This document shows, one piece after another, positions 27,603-37,207 of a stretch of DNA of 64,000 bases. The translations under genes and the position numbers were made by a program. Position 1 is the stretch's first letter, and each line of letters starts with the position of its first letter. The stretch spans positions 49,572 through 113,571 of the forward strand of contig JALZUG010000017.1 in NCBI GenBank assembly GCA_023301685.1, written 5' to 3'. A model generated the notes under the pieces. It did not search any database. It was not told the DNA's origin and saw only the letters and a list, made by a program, of their open reading frames with translations. The DNA comes from Rickettsiaceae bacterium. Lineage in GTDB: Bacteria > Pseudomonadota > Alphaproteobacteria > Rickettsiales > Rickettsiaceae.

Positions 27603-28685
27603 ATGAAATTTAAATTTAATATTGCAAACACTCATAAAAGAGCAAGGACAGGTACGATTGAAACTGCTCATGGACCAATTAAAACACCTGCTTTTATGCC
27701 AGTTGGTACAAGAGCAACGGTGAAAGCTATGATGCCGTCATCCGTTGAATCAACAGGAAGTGATGTTGTTCTGGGTAATACTTACCATTTGATGCTAAAA
27801 CCCGGTGCAGATCGAATTGAAAAGCTTGGAGGTTTGCGTAAATTCATGAATTGGTCTGGCCCAGTTTTGACAGATTCAGGCGGCTTTCAAGTTATGTCTT
27901 TATCTGATTTACGCAAAATTACAGAAAAAGGAGTGCAATTTAGTTCACATATTGATGGTAGTAAGCACATGCTTACGCCAGAATCTTCCACTGAAATTCA
28001 GTATAAGCTTGATAGTACGATTACGATGGCTTTTGATGAATGTACCCCGTATCCTGCAACCTTTGAAGAAGCTAAATCTTCTATGGAATTAACATCAAGA
28101 TGGGGACAAAGATCAAGAGACACATTTGTACGCCGTGATGGATATGCTCAGTTTGGTATTATTCAAGGTGGGGTATATAAAGAACTTCGTGAGCAATCTG
28201 CTAAAGATTTGGTTGCAATGGATTTTGAAGGTTATGCTATAGGTGGGCTTGCTGTTGGAGAAGGGCAACAAGAAATGTTCTCTGTACTTGAATATGCTCC
28301 AACATTTTTGCCAGAAGATAAACCTAGATACTTGATGGGAGTTGGTAAACCGGATGACATTATTGGCGCTGTAAAGCGTGGTGTTGATATGTTCGATTGT
28401 GTGATTCCAACTAGATCAGGACGAAATGGGCAAGCATTTACGAAAAATGGAACGATAAATATCAGAAATAGTAAATTTGCGGATGATCCAGAGCCTTTAG
28501 AAGCTGATTGCCCATGCCCTGCATGTACAAATTATTCCAAAGCTTATTTACATCATACAGTAAAAGTAGGTGAAATTATCGGTGCAATGTTAATGACTTG
28601 GCATAATGTTCAATATTTTCAAGATTTAATGAAGAGAATTAGAGATTACATTGAGCAAGGCAAAGATTTTGATTTTGATTGTTAG
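27603..28685 (+). CDS. tgt: Queuine tRNA-ribosyltransferase (tRNA-guanine transglycosylase)
   Basis: Exchanges guanine 34 of the GUN-anticodon tRNAs for preQ1. The 360-residue product has the catalytic nucleophile region ([13 protein letters not shown], aspartate in [12 protein letters not shown]), substrate-pocket [11 protein letters not shown] and [12 protein letters not shown], and the zinc site [16 protein letters not shown] (CxCxxC plus His). ADA RAG-type insertions are absent, and the length is a little below E. coli Tgt (375). Third gene of the queA-GNAT-tgt unit. The gap of 296 bases after it contains repeat-family arms. Confidence 0.97.
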   Translation: MKFKFNIANTHKRARTGTIETAHGPIKTPAFMPVGTRATVKAMMPSSVESTGSDVVLGNTYHLMLKPGADRIEKLGGLRKFMNWSGPVLTDSGGFQVMSLSDLRKITEKGVQFSSHIDGSKHMLTPESSTEIQYKLDSTITMAFDECTPYPATFEEAKSSMELTSRWGQRSRDTFVRRDGYAQFGIIQGGVYKELREQSAKDLVAMDFEGYAIGGLAVGEGQQEMFSVLEYAPTFLPEDKPRYLMGVGKPDDIIGAVKRGVDMFDCVIPTRSGRNGQAFTKNGTINIRNSKFADDPEPLEADCPCPACTNYSKAYLHHTVKVGEIIGAMLMTWHNVQYFQDLMKRIRDYIEQGKDFDFDC

Positions 28686-28772
28686 CTTTGTAACGTGAAT
28701 TTAGTTTAAGCAAGCTAATAATTCTATAAATATTAAATATAGTATTAGTTAGTCACATTCAACTTCTCCATA

Positions 28773-28950
28773 CGTCATCCTCGCGCAAGACTGGGATCCA
28801 TTAGGCGTTACAGTTAAAAACAAAATTAAGATCATTTTGATTAAATCCGAGTTTGTATAGTAGGAGGTTTGCTGTTTAGCATATTATTCTTGAGTTATAG
28901 GTTTCTACCCTAAAATTATACGTCATAGCGAGCGCAAGCGCGGCTATCCA
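28773..28950. repeat. Dispersed repeat arms between tgt and addA
   Basis: CGTCATCCTCGCGCAAGACT (start of 28773-28799, ending GGGATCC) and CGTCATAGCGAGCGCAAGCG (start of 28921-28950, ending GGCTATCCAG) stand in the same orientation between convergent genes. The second is nearly the reverse complement of 14934-14963. The 296-base gap 28686-28981 shows no gene. Confidence 0.7.
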
Positions 28951-28981
28951 GCATTGTAGAAATCATAAATAAAGCATTATA

Positions 28982-31900
28982 CTATTCATTGATTTTCATT
29001 AATTCACCACTTTCGAGCCATAGGATCATCGTAATTACTTTCTTATCGGGATATATTTTTTGTACAGTATCTTTATAAAAATCTAATTGCTTCTTATAAG
29101 TTTTGGGCACTTTGTTACGATCTTTGGGTGGATTAATGTCTGATTTATAATCAATAATGATGGTTTCAGAATTTTTTATGATCATAAGATCAATTCTACC
29201 GATTTTGGTTAAATCATTATCTTCAGTGCCTATTGCTATTTCAGTGTACAAATCTTCTTTTATAAGTTCACAAAATTTTTGATTATTTATAATCTTATCT
29301 ATAGATTTTAGCATTCGCGTTTTAGATTCCGCATTTATTGTCTGAATTAAAGGGTGGGTTTTCATTATATTCAGATCTGGTACTACTAGTGAATCTTCTA
29401 GTATTTTATGGAAAATCAAACCATAGCTCATAGGGTCTTTTTTTGCTAGAGGTGATGGATGTACATAGCTTGAAATAGGTCTTGGCTTAATTTTTACTGT
29501 TTCAGAGGTGAATTTACTAGAAAAGAATTCTATTTCATTTTGCTGATTTTTTTCAGATAATGTAACGCAAATATCTTGAGATTCATTACCAAATATGAGA
29601 TTACCGCTCTTATTAAGGGCCGATTTTTCTGACAGACTTGATCTAATCAGTTCATACCAACAATTTTCTGAGATTGTTTTCTTTCCTTGATAACCACAGA
29701 TAATTAAATGGTCTTCTGCTCGAGTCATTCCCACATATAATAATCTTAAATATTCGGCATAAGTTTTACTTTGTTCTTGTTTTTTTAAGTCCTTAAAAAA
29801 CTCTGGAGTTAAACTTGAATTTTTTGCCGATAAAGGAGTATTTTCATTGCTCCACTGAAATTTATTAGTTTGAGCTGGGATACTTGCTGTATCACATAAG
29901 ATTACGAAAGGTGATTGCAGGCCTTTCGAAGCATGCAAAGTCATGATTTTCACTTTACCTGAATCAGAACTTGTTCTTTTGATAGAAGCGGCATGTTCTT
30001 CAATCCAAAAAATAAAATGTTGTATAGAGGTATTATTTTGCTTATAGAAATTATTGCATGCATAAAGTAGTTCATCTATTGCCTCATCACTGTCTGGTCC
30101 GCAATTATAATTCAGCTGGCTTCTATAATCCAATATGTCCACAATATACTGAAAGAAATTACCTATATGTGAGATTTGATATAGCTCTATAAAATTTTGC
30201 AACTTCTTGTTTAATCTAGAATATGCTTCATTTGACTGTAGTATTTTCCATACGGAATCTTTGTATCGATTAACAGATATTTCGTGAATTTCTTTTTCCG
30301 ATAATCTGAATATGGATGATTTTAGAAGTGAACATAGGTTTAAATCATCATCTGGATTTAAGGTAAATTTTGCAATAGAAATAAGATCCATAACAGCTAA
30401 GCTATCACATAATGAAATTCTGTCTAGACCAGTTACATCGATATTATCTTTCTTAAGAGCATGTATTACTTCATTTGTTAATTCATCTCTTGTACGAAAT
30501 AGAATCATGAAATCATTTGGTGCAATTTCCCTGCCAGTTGCTGGCAAGATACGCTTGCTATCTAGCTGTTCTTTTATGAATGAACTTATTTTCTCTGCTA
30601 AAACTATCTGTGGAGTTTTGGTTTCTGTGCTATCAGAGATAGGCCAGAAATCATTTGAAGTTTCATCGCTTGTACAGAGTGGCCAGATCTCAATGCTACC
30701 AGAGTGCATATTTCGATGAGCAGATAATTGTTTTATATTTTCATTAAATATCCCAGGCATTTTTTTACATATATTATCAAAAACAATATGCACACCATCT
30801 AATATTTCTTTTGCAGATCTATATGAGATTTCCAGCTGAAGGTCCCGAAAATTTTTACCTCCATACTGCATCCTGTTTTTTAAAGTAGAATTCATTTTTG
30901 CAAATGAACTTACATCTGCACCTTGAAAGCTAAAAATAGATTGCTTTTCATCGCCAACAACAAAAACAGTTCTTTCTTGCGAGGTTTCTTTTGAATCACC
31001 AGAATAAAATTCTTCTATTAGAGCTTCAATAATTTGCCATTGATTAAAGCTTGTATCTTGGGCTTCATCAACTAATAAATGATCTATTCCTCCATCAAGT
31101 TTGTATAATACCCACTCTTTTGCATCACTTGCTTTGAGTAGTTTACTCGAATAAATAATCAGATCATCATAATCTAACAAACATTTTTTTGTTTTATACT
31201 CTTCATATTCAGTTAAAATTGCACCTCCAAGTATTGAAAGTAATTTTGAATGTAGCTCTAGCTGTTTAGTTTTTTCTTTTTGATCAAGGATAAATACTTT
31301 ATCTTGAATTAGCTCAAGCTCGGAATAAAGGTTTGAACCTTCTTTTGCTATCTTTTGTGGGACAATCCTCTTACGCTTTTGTCCAGAATCGGTTAGGAAT
31401 AATTTTTTAATTTGTTTAGGAGTTTGATTTAATCCAACAATATTTTGAATAATTGAAGTTGATGCAATGATTTTCCAGTCTGAAGAAGTAAAATTGTTTA
31501 GAGAGGCTATTACTTCTTCTGATTCAGATTTAATGCACTCATATTTATGATTTGAGTTAAAGAATTTGGTTTTATTCTGGACAATTTCACTAATTATTTC
31601 GTCGATCGTTACTTCATGAAAATTAGCGTTAAGATAGTCGTTAATTGGTAATAATTCATTTTTACTCAGTAATTCATTTTTAACTTGTTTGAGTATTTGG
31701 CAAGACTTTGTTTCATCAATGATAGTAAAGCTAGGTGATATACCAGCTTCAAGTGGAAATTTTTTAAGTAATTTTTGGCAAAATGAATGAATCGTTTGTA
31801 CGTTTATTTTTTCATCAGAATTTAAATATTTACTATATAGGGATTGTGCTTGATCTAATTCTTTCGTAGTACAACTCCTGCCAAGAGTTGAGTGTAATTT

Positions 31901-32140
31901 TTCTTTAAGATCTTCTGAAGTTACATTTGCCCAGTCTGACAGAGCAGAAGCAATACGCTCTTTCATTTCTCCAGCTGCAGCATTTGTAAAGGTAAGACAA
32001 AGTATTTTACTAAACTCAGCATTTTGTAGTAGCAGACGTAATACCCTATCGGTGAGTATTTTAGTTTTACCCGTACCAGCTGATGCTGATACCCATGTGG
32101 AAAAACTTGGATCTGATGCTTGTACTTGAAGAAGGTTCAT
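28982..32140 (-). CDS. addA: AddA-type double-strand-break repair helicase-nuclease
   Basis: A UvrD/RecB-like helicase of 1052 residues, with a C-terminal RecB-family nuclease, that with AddB resects DNA ends for RecA-dependent repair. Visible in order: Walker A SASAGTGKTKILTDRVL (about 18-34), LCLTFTNAAAGEMKERI, TIHSFCQKLLKKFP, Walker B DHLLVDEAQDTSFNQWQ (about 350), VGDEKQSIFSFQGAD, KIMTLHASKGLQSPFVIL, LLYVGMTRAEDHLIICG, and the nuclease GRIDLMI-IIDYKSD (about 985-1000; D and DYK catalytic residues present). Length and motif order match the alphaproteobacterial AddA rather than Firmicute AddA. The usual partner addB is not adjacent. Confidence 0.93.
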   Translation of the reverse strand: MNLLQVQASDPSFSTWVSASAGTGKTKILTDRVLRLLLQNAEFSKILCLTFTNAAAGEMKERIASALSDWANVTSEDLKEKLHSTLGRSCTTKELDQAQSLYSKYLNSDEKINVQTIHSFCQKLLKKFPLEAGISPSFTIIDETKSCQILKQVKNELLSKNELLPINDYLNANFHEVTIDEIISEIVQNKTKFFNSNHKYECIKSESEEVIASLNNFTSSDWKIIASTSIIQNIVGLNQTPKQIKKLFLTDSGQKRKRIVPQKIAKEGSNLYSELELIQDKVFILDQKEKTKQLELHSKLLSILGGAILTEYEEYKTKKCLLDYDDLIIYSSKLLKASDAKEWVLYKLDGGIDHLLVDEAQDTSFNQWQIIEALIEEFYSGDSKETSQERTVFVVGDEKQSIFSFQGADVSSFAKMNSTLKNRMQYGGKNFRDLQLEISYRSAKEILDGVHIVFDNICKKMPGIFNENIKQLSAHRNMHSGSIEIWPLCTSDETSNDFWPISDSTETKTPQIVLAEKISSFIKEQLDSKRILPATGREIAPNDFMILFRTRDELTNEVIHALKKDNIDVTGLDRISLCDSLAVMDLISIAKFTLNPDDDLNLCSLLKSSIFRLSEKEIHEISVNRYKDSVWKILQSNEAYSRLNKKLQNFIELYQISHIGNFFQYIVDILDYRSQLNYNCGPDSDEAIDELLYACNNFYKQNNTSIQHFIFWIEEHAASIKRTSSDSGKVKIMTLHASKGLQSPFVILCDTASIPAQTNKFQWSNENTPLSAKNSSLTPEFFKDLKKQEQSKTYAEYLRLLYVGMTRAEDHLIICGYQGKKTISENCWYELIRSSLSEKSALNKSGNLIFGNESQDICVTLSEKNQQNEIEFFSSKFTSETVKIKPRPISSYVHPSPLAKKDPMSYGLIFHKILEDSLVVPDLNIMKTHPLIQTINAESKTRMLKSIDKIINNQKFCELIKEDLYTEIAIGTEDNDLTKIGRIDLMIIKNSETIIIDYKSDINPPKDRNKVPKTYKKQLDFYKDTVQKIYPDKKVITMILWLESGELMKINE

Positions 32141-32266
32141 AGAGTCTAATTTTTTACAAAAATATATTATAATATATCCTAGTTTGAGTACTAAATGAAG
32201 CTAGTTTATTTTTATGACTAGAAAGCTGCATCAACGTCTTCATTACAGAATTATATATTATAATAT

Positions 32267-32296
32267 TTGCATTATATTGGTGCTTTTGAATATTAT
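32267..32296 (+). promoter_or_regulatory. Probable promoter of the autotransporter gene
   Basis: TTGCAT (32267-32272) and TATTAT (32291-32296) with an 18-base spacer, 32 bases upstream of the ATG. It shares a 187-base divergent gap with the start of addA. Confidence 0.45.
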
Positions 32297-32327
32297 AAAT
32301 TGAATATTAGACCTTTAAAGTAATTTT

Positions 32328-34871
32328 ATGTTAAAAAAATCAATCTTAAAGCAAGTGGGGCTTTTTGCTACAACTTGCTTGTTTGGTATGAGTGTTGTGT
32401 CTGCGACTGAAAGAGTAACAACAGGTTCACCAGCTGAATTTAGTAGTAATAATGGATTATTTCCTTTTACGAGTGGTGCTGACTACGTTAGGCTTGGAGG
32501 TAATCATACTTTAGTTACTGTAGCTGCAATTGCTATAGATCACGATATAAGGGGGATTGATCTTGATAGTAATACTGGAATATTTCAGGCTTTTCGTAAT
32601 ACAACTATCGGCTCGGTTGTAAATCCTGGTGCAAATGGTGGTCTTGGTATAGAGTTTAAAGGTGCAAATACAAATGTAACTTTGTCTGGTCTTAGTGGGA
32701 ATATACCAGCAATTCCAGCAAATGATTATTCAGGGCTTAAGAGTATTGATTTTGGTAATTTTGATAATAAACTTATTATTCAATCTTCTGGTGTGAATTT
32801 TTCAAATAGCTTCAAGAGTACTGGTGGTGATAATGGGACTATTAGTGTTGAAAATTCAGGGGCTACATTTTCTGGTAGTTTTGATGCAAATGCAGGTAGT
32901 AGGGTTAAGAATATTTTTATCAATAATGATGTTGGAACAACTACATTTGATACAAATCTGAATTTATCAGGTGATTTGACAGTAAATCAAGGGTCAGGTG
33001 TGACTTTCAAAACGGGTAAGACAATCAATGCTGCTCACTTATATTTTGATGTTGTCGTACAAGCTGCATTTACAACTGTTCCAGAAATGATTTTTGAGGA
33101 TAATACAAGTGTAAATGCTCCTATTGAGAGAGCTCCAGGTAGTTTTGCAGGGAATATAGAATTTCAAGGTAGAACTAGCATTAATGGAGTGATTGGTAGT
33201 GAATTAACTAGAATCAGTAAAGTTGATTTTACATCAACAAATCCTAATCATAGATCATCATTGAATAATAATATTTATTCAAACAAAATTAGTGCGAAAA
33301 ACTCGACTCTTGGTATTGACACTGGAACGGTGCAGTTTGTAGGGGAATCTAGCTTTAATGGTACTATTTTTGATTTAGGTGGAAATTCAGCAAAATTTTC
33401 TGGCAGTAAAGCAACTTTTATTGGTGCACCAATCTTTAACACTACATATGACGGAACAAGTGGTGGCCACTTAATTGCTGAAGGTATTGCAATTGATATG
33501 TCTGGTGTTGATGCAATAACAATAAATTTAACTGATACTTCTCCTATTCCAGATCCTGACGGAAGAAAGTTTACACTTTTTGCTGAACTCCTCAATGTTG
33601 AAGTAGATGGTGAAGGTGGGCAAGAAGTTAGAGAAGGAACAATTACATTAACTGATAATGAGAATGTTACTTTAAACGTTGCAGACAGACCTTTAGTACA
33701 ATGGACGCATGATAATGGAGTTTTATGTCAGACGCTCGTAAATAATCCGGAGCAAGTTGTTATAAATAATGTAACTGATACTGAAAATGCTGAGATGATT
33801 TTAGCATCACCTGCTGCAAGCGATTTATTAAATGCTGTAAATAATGGAACTGGTGATACAGTATTGAACGCTTTGCAGCCTGTGATTGCTCTTGGCGCAG
33901 AAGCAGCAGCTGCAGCATTAGAAACAGCATCACAGATGGTTTCAGGTGATGTTAAGACATTAACTGGTAAAGTTAGCGCTAGAATTCAGCAAGTGCAGGC
34001 GATTGGTGTTTCATCAGGTGATGATAATAAATTGTATGGAGCTTGGTTTGCGCCGGTTTATGGGATAGCTAAGCAAGGTAAAAGATCATCAAATCCAGGA
34101 TATTTTTCACGATATTATGGTGGTATGGTGGGTGTTGATACGCTAATTGATGATGATACCACTATTGGTTTTGCAGCTTCGTATATGCATCATATTATCA
34201 GGCATAAGCATGAAAATCAGGGTGATAAGACCAATATGGATACTGCTTCATTATTACTTTATGGTTCAAGGAATTTATCAGACAATTTATTTATTCAAGG
34301 TGTAACATCTGTAGGGTCAACATATATTGATAATAAAGAATTAAGGCAAACATTTCCAAATTCTTCGATTGCTTGTGCAAAGTATAATGCTCGTAGCTTT
34401 ACAGCAGAAATCATGGGAGGATATACGCACAAGATATCCGAGATTGCAACAATAACACCTCTTCTTGGTTTTGAGTTTACCAGCTTAGGAAAAGTCGAGT
34501 ACGATGAAGATGGAGCTGGTAATCAGGATTTATCAGTGAAGAGAAAGATGTATAGTAAAGGAGAAGTTATTGGGGGCGTAAAAATAAATCAATCCATTGA
34601 ATGTTCAGACTTTACGTTTATTCCTGAAGCTCATGGGTTTGTTCGTCATGATCTTTTAAATAATAAATTTAAAGTGGATATAAGATTTAAGAATGATAGA
34701 TCGTCATCACTTGTGCCAAGAACTGCAAAACAAAATCGTACAACATACTTGATTGGTGGTGGAGCTGATATCAAAAAAGCAAACTTTGAATATGGCGTTG
34801 CATATGATTTCAGATTTGCTAAAAAATATAGAGCACATCAAGGTGTTCTTACCTTCAGAACAGAATTTTAA
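32328..34871 (+). CDS. Autotransporter (type V secreted surface protein), rickettsial Sca-like
   Basis: An 847-residue surface protein. A signal peptide (MLKKSILKQVG to about residue 26, VVSATE) precedes a passenger of about 520 residues rich in Gly, Asn, Ser and Thr with short beta-helix-like repeats (GNFDNKLII, SVENSGATFSGSFD, NQGSGVTFKTGKT). The C-terminal beta-barrel starts near residue 566 (DNKLYGAWFAPVYGI) with YGGMVGVDTLIDDDTTIGFAASYMHH, and ends with the C-terminal phenylalanine of TFRTEF, the BamA recognition signal. Passengers of this family mediate adhesion or invasion, but this one has no recognisable enzymatic domain. It has its own promoter and terminator. Confidence 0.9.
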   Translation: MLKKSILKQVGLFATTCLFGMSVVSATERVTTGSPAEFSSNNGLFPFTSGADYVRLGGNHTLVTVAAIAIDHDIRGIDLDSNTGIFQAFRNTTIGSVVNPGANGGLGIEFKGANTNVTLSGLSGNIPAIPANDYSGLKSIDFGNFDNKLIIQSSGVNFSNSFKSTGGDNGTISVENSGATFSGSFDANAGSRVKNIFINNDVGTTTFDTNLNLSGDLTVNQGSGVTFKTGKTINAAHLYFDVVVQAAFTTVPEMIFEDNTSVNAPIERAPGSFAGNIEFQGRTSINGVIGSELTRISKVDFTSTNPNHRSSLNNNIYSNKISAKNSTLGIDTGTVQFVGESSFNGTIFDLGGNSAKFSGSKATFIGAPIFNTTYDGTSGGHLIAEGIAIDMSGVDAITINLTDTSPIPDPDGRKFTLFAELLNVEVDGEGGQEVREGTITLTDNENVTLNVADRPLVQWTHDNGVLCQTLVNNPEQVVINNVTDTENAEMILASPAASDLLNAVNNGTGDTVLNALQPVIALGAEAAAAALETASQMVSGDVKTLTGKVSARIQQVQAIGVSSGDDNKLYGAWFAPVYGIAKQGKRSSNPGYFSRYYGGMVGVDTLIDDDTTIGFAASYMHHIIRHKHENQGDKTNMDTASLLLYGSRNLSDNLFIQGVTSVGSTYIDNKELRQTFPNSSIACAKYNARSFTAEIMGGYTHKISEIATITPLLGFEFTSLGKVEYDEDGAGNQDLSVKRKMYSKGEVIGGVKINQSIECSDFTFIPEAHGFVRHDLLNNKFKVDIRFKNDRSSSLVPRTAKQNRTTYLIGGGADIKKANFEYGVAYDFRFAKKYRAHQGVLTFRTEF

Positions 34872-34908
34872 TTGATTGCAAAGAACCTTGCTTTTTAGTA
34901 TTATCAAA

Positions 34909-34933
34909 AAATTATCCCCTCAAGGGATATTTT
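34909..34933 (+). terminator. Probable terminator after the autotransporter
   Basis: TATCCC (34913-34918) and GGGATA (34924-34929) pair around a five-base loop; flanking AAAA and TTTT extend the stem and supply a short U tract. It lies about 40 bases beyond the stop. Confidence 0.5.
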
Positions 34934-35050
34934 GTAATGTAGTCTCTTACTTGAATAGTAATAATACATCTGAACTCTTAACTGTTTAGGGCTTATCTTC
35001 CTAGTACGCTGGTAATTATAGGACTACTAATAATCTATGTGGTAATTGAG

Positions 35051-36250
35051 ATGAGTTATAAGGTTGTACAATTTTTAATGCTTATGTTGATAGGCATATT
35101 TAGCCAATTTGCGGCTGACATTTATGCACCAAGCATACCCGCTATCTCACAGGATCTTAGTACTTCTATTGATAATGTTCAATGGACAATGTCTATATAT
35201 ATGTTTGGCATTGCTGTTATGCAGTTTTTTTACGGTGCAGTCTCGGAAGCTCTTGGTCGAAAAGCTCCAATGATTTTTGGAGTTGCAATCATGTTTATAG
35301 GAAGCATTATATGTATATATGCAAGTGATATTGAAACTTTGATAACGGGGCGTTTGGTACAAGGTATAGGTATTAGCGCTTGTGCTTGTTTGTGGAGAAG
35401 TATATTTAGAGATACATTTTCGGGTGATGAGTTAGCACAATATGCTTCATATGCGACTATGGTGGTAATGTTTGTTATTCCTGGTGCGCCTTTGCTAGGT
35501 GGGTTTATTCAGGACTATTTTGGATGGCAAGCAACTTTCGTATTTATTGCAGGATATGCTGTACTTTCGTTTATTTTGTTAGTATTCGGCATGCAGGAAA
35601 CAAGCAAACATCATACAATATCAAATATAAAAATTCAGGTTATTGTTAAGAAGTATCTGATTCTACTTAAAAGTCCTCTATTTATGGGAACAATTTTTGC
35701 TGTCTTTTTGAGCTTTGGAGCTTTCTTTTCTTGGTTTGTAATTGGTCCAGTGCTATTAATTGATCGAATTGGTATTACACCGTCTGAATTTGGTATTATT
35801 TCTTGTATTTGTGGAATTATTGGTTTTGGAATTGGGGGTTTTACAAACGGTAAATTTGTAAAAAAATATGGTATTCCAACTATGCTTAGATTTGGTTGGT
35901 CATTGATGGTTGCAGGGGGAGTTCTGCTATTTCTAGGACATTTTATTTTTGGTCTTGAAATTTGGTCAATTGTAATTCCTGTGGCTATATTTTTCTATGG
36001 TTCTGCTTTTATTTGGCCAAATGCATTTGCAACTGCATTTTCACCATTTGGACATATGGCAGGATACGCTGGGGCATTATATGGGACTACACAAGTTGGG
36101 GGAGGTGCTGTTCTTGCCTCGATATTTTCATATTTGCCAGATGATAATCAGCTGATTTTCTCAATCATTATAACAATTGCAGCAACATCAGCATGGCTTT
36201 TATATGAGTTTTTTGTTTTTCCAAATATAGAAAGGCAAATAGAAGAGTAA
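35051..36250 (+). CDS. Bcr/CflA-type MFS drug/metabolite exporter
   Basis: A twelve-helix major facilitator of 399 residues. The N-terminus (DIYAPSIPAISQDLSTS) and the loop 2-3 region (FYGAVSEALGRKAPMIFGV) are typical of the DHA1/Bcr group, as is RLVQGIGISACACLWRSIFRDTF (cited by its ends RLVQGIGIS and FRDTF). A proline-rich helix 5 motif, PGAPLLGGFI, matches the exporter consensus. Substrate unknown; Bcr-like proteins export drugs, peptides or siderophores, and this is often multicopy in Rickettsiales. I prefer ATG 35051 over GTG 35039. It ends 12 bases before the convergent small gene at 36263. Confidence 0.88.
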   Translation: MSYKVVQFLMLMLIGIFSQFAADIYAPSIPAISQDLSTSIDNVQWTMSIYMFGIAVMQFFYGAVSEALGRKAPMIFGVAIMFIGSIICIYASDIETLITGRLVQGIGISACACLWRSIFRDTFSGDELAQYASYATMVVMFVIPGAPLLGGFIQDYFGWQATFVFIAGYAVLSFILLVFGMQETSKHHTISNIKIQVIVKKYLILLKSPLFMGTIFAVFLSFGAFFSWFVIGPVLLIDRIGITPSEFGIISCICGIIGFGIGGFTNGKFVKKYGIPTMLRFGWSLMVAGGVLLFLGHFIFGLEIWSIVIPVAIFFYGSAFIWPNAFATAFSPFGHMAGYAGALYGTTQVGGGAVLASIFSYLPDDNQLIFSIIITIAATSAWLLYEFFVFPNIERQIEE

Positions 36251-36262
36251 TGTATAATATAA

Positions 36263-36538
36263 CTATGAATCTGTATTTATCTCAATATTTATAGTAGGTT
36301 CTGCTTTTTCTCCTGTAATAGCAACTTTATTATTTGCATCAGTATTATCAGCACCAGAAAATATTAAATCTTCTACTGAAGAAAATGAAGTTGTACTTTT
36401 TCCAATTTTTGATATAGCTGGCTCAAGTGATTTACAAAATCTGAAAATCCCACCAAAAATATTGATAGCAAAATCAATTACTGGCTCTATACGTTGTTCA
36501 ATGGTTTTAAGTGTTTTTTCATTTTTAGTATTAAACAT
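36263..36538 (-). CDS. Small hypothetical protein, first of a three-gene orphan cluster
   Basis: A 91-residue frame with no recognised family. It has one moderately hydrophobic stretch, IEPVIDFAINIFGGIFRFC (about residues 18-36), then a polar tail ending in acidic, beta-prone TINIEINTDS. The ribosome-binding site is weak (GAGAA nine bases upstream). It follows the two related genes at 36637 and 37208 on the same strand but lacks their tryptophan/KFT signature, so it may or may not belong with them. It could be spurious; codon choice is not distinctive. Confidence 0.5.
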   Translation of the reverse strand: MFNTKNEKTLKTIEQRIEPVIDFAINIFGGIFRFCKSLEPAISKIGKSTTSFSSVEDLIFSGADNTDANNKVAITGEKAEPTINIEINTDS

Positions 36539-36581
36539 GAATGATTCTCATGGATAGTTAAATTATGGTGGTTACCGTTAT

Positions 36582-36629
36582 AAATAAATAGTTCGCATTT
36601 TAGTAATGAAAAATACGAACTATTTATTT
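36582..36629 (-). terminator. 20-bp hairpin terminator after the 36637 gene
   Basis: Arms 36582-36601 (AAATAAATAGTTCGCATTTT) and 36610-36629 pair with one mismatch around an eight-base loop. It begins eight bases after the stop of the minus-strand gene and has a U-rich 3' side. Its core AAATAGTTC matches the hairpin at 37158-37199. Confidence 0.75.
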
Positions 36630-36636
36630 CTACTAT

Positions 36637-36957
36637 TTAAGATGCTGCGCCATCTGCGGATGGTGAGCCTCCAAGCATTTCTACAACTGTATCACCAGCG
36701 CTATCTACAACACTTGCTAGGATTTGTCCTCCTATACCAGAAACTTGTGCGCCTACTAAATCTTCAAGTGCATCTTTGCCTTCTTCAACTATTGGCACAA
36801 GAATTTCTTCTCCTAGATCTTCTAAATGTTCTTGAATATCTTCTTGGATATCTTTACCAAAACAAGTGAATTTTGATGTAAGCCATTTTGTGAATTTAGA
36901 CCATAGACTTGGTTTTTTTCCTCCGTCAACCACGGCGTTTTTACGTGCTTTAGACAT
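36637..36957 (-). CDS. Small orphan protein with W-x-KFT-x-W motif (paralogue A)
   Basis: A 106-residue protein with a strong Shine-Dalgarno (GGGGGA, about seven bases before ATG 36957). The N-terminus is basic, then WSKFTKWLTSKFTCFGK (about residues 19-35), an acidic helix (DIQEDIQEHLEDLGEEI) and a Gly/Val/Ala-rich helix (QVSGIGGQILASVVDSAG) that could insert in a membrane or oligomerise. The motif region aligns with the product of the gene at 37208 (shared W, KFT, W, C, F, K, Q, DI, L in register), and both genes end in similar hairpins. No named family is recognised. No signal peptide; export, if any, would be by a specialised system. Confidence 0.7.
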   Translation of the reverse strand: MSKARKNAVVDGGKKPSLWSKFTKWLTSKFTCFGKDIQEDIQEHLEDLGEEILVPIVEEGKDALEDLVGAQVSGIGGQILASVVDSAGDTVVEMLGGSPSADGAAS

Positions 36958-37157
36958 AATAATTTCCCCCAGATTAATTATGTTTTAAATAGTATTTAGT
37001 AGTTAATTTTAGCTTAATAAAATCTCCTACTAACTTATAGTATGAAATCTAAATGGTTAAAGATTAGTTAAAAAAAATGAAATTATATTTATAAGGAATT
37101 TATGGTGTTATCAATCATTTGAATTGATTTAAGGTGAGAAAGGTAATTTGTGAAATA

Positions 37158-37199
37158 TAAATAGTTCACCTTTTTAGGATTAAAAAGATGAACTATTTA
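37158..37199 (-). terminator. 19-bp hairpin terminator after the 37208 gene
   Basis: Arms 37158-37176 (TAAATAGTTCACCTTTTTA) and 37181-37199 pair with one mismatch around GGAT. It starts eight bases after the stop codon, the same spacing as at 36629, and shares its core sequence. Confidence 0.75.
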
Positions 37200-37207
37200 C
37201 ACCTTAC

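Noticed and set aside
36606..36869. A plus-strand Leu-rich frame of 87 codons
   Set aside because: It is antisense to the small gene at 36637-36957, which has a strong ribosome-binding site and terminator; its leucine-rich composition reflects the complement of Glu/Lys codons.
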